Assembly: GCA_013350335.1 (NCBI GenBank)
Contig: CM023539.1
Location: 71,072,781 to 71,136,780, forward strand
DNA length: 64,000 bases
Direction: 5' to 3'
Source: Chimonanthus salicifolius
Taxonomy: Eukaryota > Streptophyta > Magnoliopsida > Laurales > Calycanthaceae
In this document: positions 21,041 to 33,735 of the stretch, piece after piece
Layout: every line of letters starts with the position of its first letter
Position numbering within the stretch: position 1 is the first letter of the stretch
Notes under the pieces: model-generated
What the model saw: only the letters and a program-made list of their open reading frames with translations
Told to the model about the DNA's origin: nothing
Databases searched by the model: none
Position numbers and translations under genes: made by a program

Positions 21041-24000
21041 CACCCTCATCAAATTCACCAATCATTATCACCATAATAAAGAAATGAAAATGAAAATGAA
21101 AAGGATGATGAAGAAAGACATACCTGTAGTGATGTCCATAATTTCTTCTAATGTGTTTAAGCTTTACATGGAAATGGTTCAACGTCTTCATCACAACCTT
21201 CATCACCATAATCTATTTACCATCATCAACACACTATCATTATACATAAAAAAAAAGATAGAAAAAGAAATACATGAACGCAATCACCAACCCCATATGG
21301 TGCGCAATCACCTCCGCCACTGGACACAATAAATAAAATAAGAAATAATCGATTCAAATTCAATAAGTTGTACTACAATAACATATAAAGACATTCAATA
21401 CTCACATGTTACGTAATTAATAACGATCAAACATGCAATTCAGCACGTGTTAGTCGCTTCTTCTCATGTGTTAATGACTTTAATGCAATCATCTATCTAA
21501 CATCATCACCATTATTAAATTATCATAATTAAAAAAGGCAAACACATACAAATTAAAAAAAGGCATACCAATAATGACTGATGTCGATGACTTGTTGCAG
21601 TGCTTTTCCATCCCTTTGTCACAAAATATATCCTATACCCACTCCCCTCCCCAAACAAAAACAAGAAATCATCAAATCAATTTCTATCAGAAACAACCGT
21701 AACAAAAATGTAAAGATATAAAGTATTGACACGTTATATAATTCACATTGAGCAAATTTATGTTAAGATCGTAAAAAATTTAAAACTTAGTCCAAAATCT
21801 CAATTCTCTCGGCCAAACGGTTGACTCGAAAAAACTTAAGACATTGTACAATTTAAGAAACTCAATAAAACTAAGCAAAACTCGGTAAAAGTCGAAAAAC
21901 CAACAAACTCAAATCAATCTATAACCAAGTGAAGATGAAGTTTTGAGATTTTGAACTATTTTAATAATTACGATCTTTCATGCTACATCTTTCTCACTAT
22001 GCTAAAAGTGAAACGTCTAAGCCTTACCATCCTTAAAAACTATCATCATTTTAATCCATTACCATCAACACATTTCAAACCATAATCTATTACCCTCATC
22101 AAATTCACCAATCATTATCACCATAATAAAGAAATGGAAATGAAAATGAAAAGGATGATGAAGAAAGACATACCTGTAGTGATGACCATAATTTCTTCTA
22201 ATGTGCGTAACCTTTAAATGGAACATGGTTCAACGTCTTCATCACAACCTTCATCACCATAATCTATTTACCATCATCAACACACTATCATTATACATAA
22301 AAAAAAAAGGGACAGAAAAAGAAATACCTGAACGCAATCACCAACCCCATATGGTGCGCAATCACCTCCGCCACTGGACACAATAAATAAAATAAGAAAT
22401 AATCGATTCAAATTCCAATAAGTTGTACTACAATAACAATATAAAGACATTCAATACTCACATGTTACGTAATTAATAACGATCAAACATGCAATTCAGC
22501 ACGTGTTAGTCGCTTCTTCTCATGTGTTAATGACTTTAATGCAATATCTATCTAACATCATCACCATTATTAAATTATCATAATTAAAAAAAGGCAAACA
22601 CATACAAATTAAAAAAAGGCATACCAATAATGACTGATGTCGATGACTTGTTGCAGTGCTTTTCCATCCCTTTGTCACAAAATATATCCTATACCCACTC
22701 CCCCTCCCCAAACAAAAACAAGAAATCATCAAATCAATTTCTATCAGAAACAACCGTAACAAAAATGTAAAGATATAAAGTATTGACACGTTATATAATT
22801 CACATTGAGCAAATATTTATGTTAAGATCGTAAAAAATTTAAAACTTAGTCCAAAATCTCAATTCTTCTCGGCCAAACTCGGTTGACTCGAAAAAACTTA
22901 AGACATTGTACAATTTAAGAAACTCAATAAAACTAAGCAAAACTCGGTAAAAGTCGAAAAACCAACAAACTCAAATCAATCTATAACCAAGTGAAGATGA
23001 AGTTTTGAGATTTTGAACTATTTTAATAATTACGATCTTTCATGCTACATCTTTCTCACTATGCTAAAAGTGAAACGTTCTAAGCCTTACCATCCTTAAA
23101 AACTATCATCATTTTAATCCATTACCATCAACACATTTCAAACCATAATCTATTACCCTCATCAAATTCACCAATCATTATCACCTAATAAAGAAATGGA
23201 AATGAAAATGAAAAGGATGATGAAGAAAGACATACCTGTAGTGATGACCATAATTTCTTCTAATGTGCGTAACCTTTAAATGGAACATGGTTCAACGTCT
23301 TCATCACAACCTTCATCACCATAATCTATTTACCATCATCAACACATATCATTATACATAAAAAAAAAAAGGGACAGAAAAAGAAATACCTGAACGCAAT
23401 CACCAACCCCATATGGTGCGCAATCACCTCCGCCACTGGACACAATAAATAAAATAAGAAATAATCGATTCAAATTCCAATAAGTTGTACTACAATAACA
23501 ATATAAAGACATTCAATACTCACATGTTACGTAATTAATAACGATCAAACATGCAATTCAGCACGTGTTAGTCGCTTCTTCTCATGTGTTAATGACTTTA
23601 ATGCAATCATCTATCTAACATCATCACCATTATTAAATTATCATAATTAAAAAAGGCAAACACATACAAATTAAAAAAAGGCATACCAATAATGACTGAT
23701 GTCGATGACTTGTTGCAGTGCTTTTCCATCCCTTTGTCACAAAATATATCCTATACCCACTCCCCCTCCCCAAACAAAACAAGAAATCATCAAATCAATT
23801 TCTATCAGAAACAACCGTAACAAAAATGTAAAGATATAAAGTATTGACACGTTATATAATTCACATTGAGCAAATATATATGTAAGATCGTAAAAAATTT
23901 AAAACTTAGTCCAAAATCTCAATTCTTCTCGGCCAAACTCGGTTGACTCGAAAAAACTTAAGACATTGTACAATTTAAGAAACTCAATAAAACTAAGCAA

Positions 24001-27000
24001 AACTCGGTAAAAGTCGAAAAACCAACAAACTCAAAGCAATCTATAACCAAGTGAAGATGAAGTTTTGAGATTTTGAACTATTTTAATAATTACGATCTTT
24101 CATGCTACATCTTTCTCACTATGCTAAAAGTGAAACGTTCTAAGCCTTACCATCCTTAAAAACTATCATCATTTTAATCCATTACCATCAACACATTTCA
24201 AACCATAATCTATTACCCTCATCAAATTCACCAATCATTATCACCATAATAAAGAAATGGAAATGAAAATGAAAAGGATGATGAAGAAAGACATACCTGT
24301 AGTGATGACCATAATTTCTTCTAATGTGCGTAAGCTTTAAATGGAACATGGTTCAACGTCTTCATCACAACCTTCATCACCATAATCTATTTACCATCAT
24401 CAACACACTATCATTATATATAAAAAAAAAGGGACAGAAAAAAAATACCTGAACGCAATCACCAACCCCATATGGTGCGCAATCACCTCCGCCACTGGAC
24501 ACAATAAATAAAATAAGAAATAATCGATTCAAATTCCAATAAGTTGTACTACAATAACAATATAAAGACATTCAATACTCACATGTTACGTAATTAATAA
24601 TGATCAAACATGCAATTCAGCACGTGTTAGACGCTTCTTCTCATGTGTTAATGACTTTAATGCAATCATCTATCTAACATCATCACCATTATTAAATTAT
24701 CATAATTAAAAAAAGGCAAACACATACAAATTAAAAAAGGCATACCAATAATGACTGATGTCGATGACTTGTTGCAGTGCTTTTCCATCCCTTTGTCACA
24801 AAATATATCCTATACCCACTCCCCCTCCCCAAACAAAACAAGAAATCATCAAATCAATTTCTATCAGAAACAACCGTAACAAAAATGTAAAGATATAAAG
24901 TATTGACACGTTATATAATTCACATTGAGCAAATATATATGTAAGATCGTAAAAAATTTAAAACTTAGTCCAAAATCTCAATTCTTCTCGGCCAAACTCG
25001 GTTGACTCGAAAAAACTTAAGACATTGTACAATTTAAGAAACTCAAAAAACTAAGCAAAACTCGGTAAAAGTCGAAAAACCAACAAACTCAAATCAATCT
25101 ATAACCAAGTGAAGATGAAGTTTTGAGATTTTGAACTTTTAATAATTACGATCTTTCATGCTACATCTTTCTCACTATGCTAAAAGTGAAACGTTCTAAG
25201 CCTTACCATCCTTAAAAACTATCATCATTTTAATCCATTACCATCAACACATTTCAAACCATAATCTATTACCCTCATCAAATTCACCAATCATTATCAC
25301 CATAAAGAAATGGAAATGAAAATGAAAAGGATGATGAAGAAAGACATACCTGTAGTGATGACCATAATTTCTTCTAATGTGCGTAACTTTAAATGGAACA
25401 TGGTTCAACGTCTTCATCACAACCTTCATCACCATAATCTATTTACCATCATCAACACTATCATTATACATAAAAAAAAAGGGACAGAAAAAGAAATACC
25501 TGAACGCAATCACCAACCCCATATGGTGCGCAATCACCTCCGCCACTGGACACAATAAATAAAATAAGAAATAATCGATTCAAATTCCAATAAGTTGTAC
25601 TACAATAACAATATAAAGACATTCAATACTCACATGTTACGTAATTAATAATGATCAAACATGCAATTCAGCACGTGTCGCTTCTTCTCATGTGTTAATG
25701 ACTTTAATGCAATCATCTATCTAACATCATCACCATTATTAAATTATCATAATTAAAAAAGGCAAACACATACAAATTAAAAAAAGGCATACCAATAATG
25801 ACTGATGTCGATGACTTGTTGCAGTGCTTTTCCATCCCTTTGTCACAAAATATATCCTATACCCACTCCCCCTCCCCAAACAAAACAAGAAATCATCAAA
25901 TCAATTTCTATCAGAAACAACCGTAACAAAAATGTAAAGATATAAAGTATTGACACGTTATATAATTCACATTGAGCAAATATATATGTCAAGATCGTAA
26001 AAAATTTAAAACTTAGTCCAAAATCTCAATTCTTTTGGCCAAACTCGGTTGACTCGAAAAAACTTAAGACATTGTACAATTTAAGAAACTCAATAAAACT
26101 AAGCAAAACTCCGTAAAAGTCGAAAAACCAACAAACTCAAATCAATCTATAACCAAGTGAAGATGAAGTTTTGAGATTTTGAACTATTTTAATAATTACG
26201 ATCTTTCATGCTACATCTTTCTCACTATGCTAAAAGTGAAACGTTCTAAGCCTTACCATCCTTAAAAACTATCATCATTTTAATCCATTACCATCAACAC
26301 ATTTCAAACCATAATCTATTACCCTCATCAAATTCACCAATCATTATCACCATAATAAAGAAATGGAAAGAAAATGAAAAGGATGATGAAGAAAGACATA
26401 CCTGTAGTGATGACCATAATTTCTTCTAATGTGCGTAACCTTTAAATGGAACATGGTTCAACGTCTTCATCACAACCTTCATCACCATAACTATTTACCA
26501 TCATCAACACACTATCATTATACAAAAAAAAAAGGGACAGAAAAAGAAATACCTGAACGCAATCACCAACCCCATATGGTGCGCAATCACCTCCGCCACT
26601 GGACACAATAAATAAATAAGAAATAATCGATTCAAATTCCAATAAGTTGTACTACAATAACAATATAAAGACATTCAATACTCACATGTTACGTAATTAA
26701 TAATGATCAAACATGCAATTCACGTGTTAGTAGCTTCTTCTCATGTGTTAATGACTTTAATGCAATCATCTATCTAACATCATCACCATTATTAAATTAT
26801 CATAATTAAAAAAAGGCAAACACATACAAATTAAAAAAAGGCATACCAATAATGACTGATGTCGATGACTTGTTGCAGTGCTTTTCCATCCCTTTGTCAC
26901 AAAATATATCCTATACCCACTCCCCCTCCCCAAACAAAAACAAGAAATCATCAAATCAATTTCTATCAGAAACAACCGTAACAAAAATGTAAAGATATAA

Positions 27001-28860
27001 AGTATTGACACGTTATATAATTCACATTGAGCAAATATTTATGTTAAGATCGTAAAAAATTTAAAACTTAGTCCAAAATCTCAATTCTTCTCGGACAAAC
27101 TCGGTTGACTCGAAAAAACTTAAGACATTGTACAATTTAAGAAACTCAATAAAACTAAGCAAAACTCGGTAAAAGTCGAAAAACCAACAAACTCAAATCA
27201 ATCTATAACCAAGTGAAGATGAAGTTTTGAGATTTTGAACTATTTTAATAATTACAATCTTTCATGCCACATCTTTCTCACTATGCTAAAAGTGAAACGT
27301 CCTAAGCCTTACCATCCTTAAAAACTATCATCATTTAATCCATTACCATCAACACATTTCAAACCATAATCTATTACCCTCATCAAATTCACCAATCATT
27401 ATCACCATAATAAGAAATGGAAATGAAAATGAAAAGGATGATGAAGAAAGACATACCTGTAGTGATGACCATAATTTCTTCTAATGTGCGTAACCTTTAA
27501 ATGGAACATGGTTCAACGTCTTCATCACAACCTTCATCACCATAATCTATTTACCATCATCAACACACTCATTATACATATAAAAAAAAAGACAGAAAAA
27601 GAAATACCTGAACGCAATCACCAACCCCATATGGTGCGCAATCACCTCCGCCACTGGACACAATAAATAAAATAAGAAATAATTGATTCAAATTCCAAAA
27701 GTTGTACTACAATAACAATATAAAGACATTCAATACTCACATGTTACGTAATTAATAATGATCAAACATGCAATTCATCACGTCTTAGTCACTTCGTCTC
27801 ATGTGTTAATGACTTTAATGCAACCATCTATCTAACATCAGAACAACAGTAAATTATCATAATTAAAAAAAGGCAAACACATACAAATTAAAAAAAGGCA
27901 TACCAATAATGACTGATGTCGATGACTTGTTTTAGTGCTTTTCCAATCCCTTTGTCACAAAATATATCCTACACCCACTCCCCCTCCCCAAACAAAAACA
28001 AGAAATCATCAAATCAATTTCTGTCAGAAACTACCGTAACAAAAATGTAAAGATATAAAGTATTGACACGTTATATAATTCACATTGAGCAAATATTATA
28101 TGTTAAGATCGTAAAAAATTTAAAATTTAGTCCAAAATCTCAATTCTTCTCGGCTTAACTCGGTTGACTCGAAAAAAGATAAGACATTGTATTTAAGAAA
28201 ATCAATAAAACTCGACAAAACTCGGTAAAAGTCGAAAAAACCAGCAAACTCAAATCAATCTATAACCAAGTGAAGATGAAGTTTTGAGATTTTGAACTAT
28301 TTTAATAATTACGATCTTTCATGCTACATCTTTCTCACTATGCTAAAAGTGAAACGTCCTAAGCCTTATCATCCTTAAAAAATCTATCATTTTAATCTAT
28401 TACCATCAACACATTTCAAACCATAATCTATTACCCTCATCAAATTCACCAATCATTATCACCATAATAAAGAAATGGAAATGAAAATGAAAAGGATGAT
28501 GAAGAAAGACATACCTGTAGTGATGACCACAATTTCTTCTAATGTGCGTAAGCTTTAAATGGAACATGGTTCAACGTCTTCATCACAACCTTCATCACCA
28601 TAATCTATTTACCATGATCAACACTATCATTATACATAAAAAAAAAGGACAGAAAAAGAATACCTGAACGCAATCACCAACCCCATATGGTGCGCAATCA
28701 CCTCCGCCACTGGGCACTATAAATAAAATAAGAAATAATCGATTCAAATTCTCATAAGTTGTACTACAATAACAATATAAAGACATTCAATACTCACATG
28801 TTACATAATTAATAATGATCAAACATGCAATTGATCACGTGTTAGTCACTTCTTCTCATG
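21041..28860. repeat. Tandem array 1 of a monomer of about 1,055 bp (about 7.4 copies)
   Basis: The marker TACCTGTAGTGATG recurs at 21121, 22171, 23233, 24294, 25347, 26399, 27454 and 28512, giving periods of 1,050-1,062 bp. Monomers 2-5 are almost identical. The first and last carry more differences, as expected when exchange is most frequent in the middle. Each monomer is AT-rich and holds GGTGATGATG-like and CTCGG-rich stretches and one CACGTG. The left end grows out of a CAT/ATC trinucleotide tract. The right end breaks off inside a monomer at 28856-28861, where block copy 2 begins. Short frames across it shift by indels and are not genes. Confidence 0.92.
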
Positions 28861-30309
28861 TCAAAAATTGAAGTAGTCAAATATTCACTTTATTTTTTTT
28901 TATTTTTAACCTTTGAATGTTCACATTCAATAAATCATGCAAACATTCATCTAACACTCAAATAATAGAAATGGTTTAAAATAAAAAAATAAAAAATTTA
29001 TATGTGGGTAAAATTAAAAAAAAAAAAATGATAGAAGATGCTCAAAGAAATGTGCATAAGGAAAATTACAAAATGACAAAATTTCCCATTCCATTTTAAG
29101 CATAATAACATTTTTAATTGCAAAAAAGTCCTTTGCATATCATGTGTTGATGCAATATAAGTCTCCAAAAAATTTAATGCTTAGCCACAACTTGAAGAAT
29201 ATAAACTTCAAACCCGTCAATAATTGGATTTAAGGTTAATTTCAAATTCTTAAGGAAATGGCAAATTCAAAATTGAACATGGGTTTTGTAAATGAAATCC
29301 TCAGATCTCACATAAATCAATGAAGATCCAATTGAATTTGAATCTGAAGGAGAAAATTGAAACTCAAATTGATGATGCCTATCAAAGGCCCAATGCTCAC
29401 TAGATGTTAATTTCAAACTGAAATTTAAACACAAGCATAATAATTAATGAACTAGAATTAAAATTGTACAAGAATTAAATAAAAAATTAAACTAGAAAGA
29501 TAAAAACTCACCAAAGAGGGAGAAGAATACTTGAATTTCATGTTTATGGCTTGCATAAAAATCCTAAAAGGGGTTGACATGTCAACCTCCTTTCCTTTTC
29601 TATACTTTGCTAAAAACAACCAATTCACTCTCCTACTGACACATATCCTTGATGACATCATTATTATATATTTATCCAAAATAAAAAAGAAAAAGAAAAA
29701 CCCAAAATAAGCCTTTCTAAAATGGAGATTCCTCTGCTATTTTGGATCCAAAGAGATAAGACTGAAGATGTGGCAAGCATATCTTATCTTTCAAACTCGT
29801 CACTCTCCCTTGTATCAAGTAAATGGACCTCCAAAGTGAGCCAAACCAAGTCCAAAACACCTCCAATTGGGTCCGAACTCAAATGTCTATGATATGGGCA
29901 GTCTCATTCATCATTCTAGGTCCCCTTGGACTCCTTAAAGGTCCCTGTTTTGCATCATCATTCTTTTCATGCAACTGGAGCAATTTGGACAATCTTGTCA
30001 AATTCCAACATACACACCCATATGCAACTTAGAAGCTAGCCTAGTCCAGATTTTCATGAAATTTTGCATATCTCACCCATATCTACCACTTAGCTCCATC
30101 GATGTCTACTTTCTTTATGATTTTGACATTTGATCGAAATGGAGCCAAAAATTTCATGGTCCTTATCAACTAAATCTCATTCCAAAAAGAAACTGATAAA
30201 AAAGAATGTAAGACAACAACTAAAAATATTCTGTCGACAAGGAAATAAAATACTAAATGCACTACATGAAACCAAGACAAGCCATCTCAGAATTTCAAAA
30301 AAATATTAA

Positions 30310-30459
30310 CTGAGAACCACAATAGAAATTAGGATTTGCATAAGGAACCGTTGGCTTCTGAATAGGATGGAGAGGTACTTTCAAAGAGCGGATAAATCGT
30401 TGAGTAGTATTGCAAAGGATGAAGTTTGGCAAGAAATCATTCTGCATCTCTGCCCATAT
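30310..30459 (-). CDS. PIR exon d, copy 2
   Basis: Fifty codons with the same reading as copy 1, including IWAEMQNDF and FYCGSQ, and the same CAG-TTAATA end without an in-phase GT donor. The copy 2 block contains no exon c, so this exon stands alone between two arrays. Confidence 0.8.
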
Positions 30460-33198
30460 CTGGAGCCATAGCTAGTGATTAATTGGGATAGCCATGTAAG
30501 GCCCAATTTAAGGGGAATCACTTCACACACACCAAGGTTAAATGCACGCCTAATAATTTCCACAATAATCATGTTTTTTCCTTTTCTAAAAGAAAAAATA
30601 TCACAATTTGGCTTTGATGATGATGAAAACGCATCTCAATCTTCTATTATTATCAATCTGTAAGATGAATGAAATATACCGTGACGGTTAGCCAACTTAT
30701 TCTTTTCTTTCCCTTTTTTCCCCAAAGATGACCATATTGTAATCAGAGAAAGGGCGAAAAGATACAATACAAAAAGTATAAGGGACTCAAAAATCACATA
30801 CTCACAGCACTAAGGCGAAAAGCATAATCAAACACAATATCAGTTCTAAATCAGTAATAATTTCTCCCACATAGCATATATCCAACAAAGATAATGGCCT
30901 TTCAAGATGTCTCGGTTTACTTCAATGATGTGTACCAGTCTCTAAGAGAAAACAAATCATCCTCAGTTCACCCATCATACATGATGAATAACCTTCTTTC
31001 AAATGGGAAACAGACAGCCTCATGAAGACCAAGATAGTGGAGATATCAGCATATGAGACAGAATAACCAAAAACTTAGGTATGACTTCTGGGTAGAACTT
31101 GATCACTTCTTTCAATGCTTGATCTAACAGATCCACTTTAACAATTATTATTTTACCACTATTACTATTACTTACTTATTATTATTATTATTACTATGAA
31201 AACAGACAGAAATAGTATTAAGAAAAGTAAGAATACAGCATCTAGATGCTCCGTGTAAGAGAGGTACACAAGAGCCATCAGGGATCAGAAATAAACTACA
31301 AGAAGCATGCAAATACGGATCCACTCCTACCACAGAGATGCTTGCAAATACAGATCAAGCAAAGCATGCTCAATCTAACAGATCCACTCATACCACAGAG
31401 ATGCTCGGTTACCATAGGCCAATCGCACATTCACCTATTTACCCAGAGAAATTGGATACCCTTTATTAACAGCAATGGAACCACCAGAAAGTTTGGATAC
31501 CTTTCCATATCAATCATGGCACAACCACAAACATCAGATGCCATAGTGTAGAATCCGTGTGATTAGGAAAAACACCATGAAGCTTGATGATGTGATTTCA
31601 GATTGTTGTCCACTGTCTACTGGATCCTAAACAAACCAAGGAAGAACAAAGACCTACTGATCCATTAAATATTTGAGAAAATAGCCAACTGAGCACATGA
31701 TGAACATATTTACGATGACCCTCCTCTTTTTACTGGGGTAGTCAACTTTTAGAAACTTATCTTGTAAGGCCAACCAACTGAAAATAAAACAGTAGGCCCT
31801 TGAAAAACAAGGATCAGCCAAGTCATTACTCAGAGCTACTCGACCAATGAGGCCAATTGGATAAGGAGTGGGATGTGAATAATCCATTCAGGCTCCAAAC
31901 ATTCCTATAGTTACCCATGCCTACGACACATACTTTGGATGATCTGTCCATTTAAATTTTGCGCCTTTTTTTTTTAATCAGAGACAGAAATTTAAAAAAT
32001 TACTATCTTGATTTCAATTGCTATATTGGAATGCTTCAAAAACCATGTAGATGAAGCAGTCGAGGCAAAAAGGTGTCCTGGAACCTTATATCCTACAGTC
32101 ATGCCTAGGGATGAACCTAAGTTTGCTAGATGCAGTTAAGATAATTTCAAAGAAATATGAATATTCTTTAGTTTGTATGCTCCTGACGACAATATTAAGA
32201 AAATACAACATTATCATAAAAAAGACAACATTCATAATAAATTACAAGATTCTCCGATAAAGTGTTGGCCTACATGTGACCTTTGTTATAAAAAATTCAC
32301 AAACATTTTTTCTTTTTTTTTCAAAGGTTGTAAGCATGACAATATACATCTATATTGTAATGATTTTGTGATTAATAAAATGTCAACCTTTCTTTATATA
32401 TATATATATGAATATAATTATAAACATATATAAAGAAAGTGTAAGCCACTACAAGTGTAGAGCCTTAGGCCATGCTACGTGCAAGAATAAGGAATGTAGT
32501 GAAACAAAATGGTGTAACAGGGCTAGGCCTGGCCAATTCCATTACCCCCTAATTCTAAATGCATACACGGGCCAGGACCCTAGGCGAGCATTTGACTACT
32601 ACACTGTAGATTATCCGGTAAGGCAACCCCAAATAGATGGGAAAGTGGAAAGAATACTGTAGATTATCTGGACAGCCAGTGTGACAAAGGTCTTAATCAA
32701 CCATGAAACAAGACACTATTTTGCCCTACAATTCCAGTAGTTTATTCAATGCCATAAAATGTCAGAATTCTTTACCGTGCTCAAGCATTGAGATAGATAC
32801 TTAAATTATTTCTCTATATACATAAGATAAGAAGGGAAGGAAGAATCTTATCATGTATGGAACTATTCAATGTTTTTGCTGCAAAATCTAAACTTATAGA
32901 TATGTTGATAGTGAAGGGACATTTACATTGTCAAAACAGCACGAAGTCCCTAGTACGAGTAGGTCACAGAGCTCCTACTTTTAAAAGGGAGGGCGGAACA
33001 TGTAAAGGATAGTATACAAAGTTAGGTCTACCCAAACAAACGTTTGACCACTATTGGATAAGCTAGTACAACTGCAGTTAGGTGGGGATCTAAATCTTTT
33101 ACATTCAGAACACATGGCTAGAGACATGGTGTTCAAGGATAAAGTTAGTCAGGGTAATGGGTTGCATGTTGTGTTATTTAAAAAGTTTCACATTTTAA

Positions 33199-33364
33199 CC
33201 ACAAGGATGGCTCAAGTGGTCTAAGTTTCTAAGATTAGACTAGAGATCTTAGGTTCAACTCCCTCGGCTTAAATGAGATACGAGGGTTGCAGGTGATTTT
33301 TGTATCTATGAGATTAGTAACACCTCCAATATAGGACGAGGATACCCATGTTATACAAAAAAAA
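33199..33364 (+). mobile_element. tRNA-derived SINE, second family, copy 2
   Basis: Same element as at 20531, with the A box at 33208-33219, the B box at 33252-33262 and a poly-A end. It was duplicated with the block. Confidence 0.72.
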
Positions 33365-33417
33365 GTTCCCCTTATTGAACACAAACTCAGAGACTGGAGT
33401 TTTGTTAAAAATGAGAG

Positions 33418-33658
33418 AATCATATAAAAAGGGAGAAATTTACTTCAAGGAGAAAGGGAGGATAAGAAGGACTAAGAAAGCAATTGTCTGAGCTAATGAG
33501 AGAGAGAATTTCCAAGAAGACATAATTTAAGAACCTTATCGTTTAAGGATGGAGATAGAAAAATGATATTCTTTCACTGCATAGAAAACACAAGGGAAAA
33601 CGGCATAAGATCTTTGATAAAAGATGAAGTTAGGATGTAGGAATCATCCACATTAAGG
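33418..33658 (+). mobile_element. LINE remnant upstream of the reverse-transcriptase domain, copy 2
   Basis: Same WFKDGDRK and FFHCIEN motif as copy 1. Here the GATATTCTTTC form without the two-base loss is kept. It directly precedes the CAT-rich tract and array 2. Confidence 0.6.
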
Positions 33659-33671
33659 AATATGTGCAAAG

Positions 33672-33735
33672 TCATCATCGTCATCGTCATCATCATCATC
33701 ATCGTCATGATCATAATCCTCATCACCCTCATCAA
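33672..33735. repeat. CAT/CGT trinucleotide tract at the array boundary
   Basis: An imperfect run of CAT and CGT triplets occupies this stretch. It is longer here than in copies 1 (about 21007-21050) and 4 (about 55027-55070). The tandem arrays begin at this tract in each case. Confidence 0.75.

Larger units (their letters stand above)
28856..33735. repeat. Segmental block, copy 2 (lacks exon c)
   Basis: It starts inside the intron between exons c and d (equivalent to about 16196 in copy 1). It runs through PIR exon d, the SINE and the LINE remnant to the start of array 2. Exon c is absent because the junction with array 1 lies just inside the intron. Differences from copy 1 are mostly small indels in homopolymers and single substitutions. 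Confidence 0.88.

Noticed and set aside
21041..28860. CRISPR-like regular repeats
   Set aside because: The repeats are about 1-kb whole monomers in tandem with no spacer structure, in a plant nuclear context.
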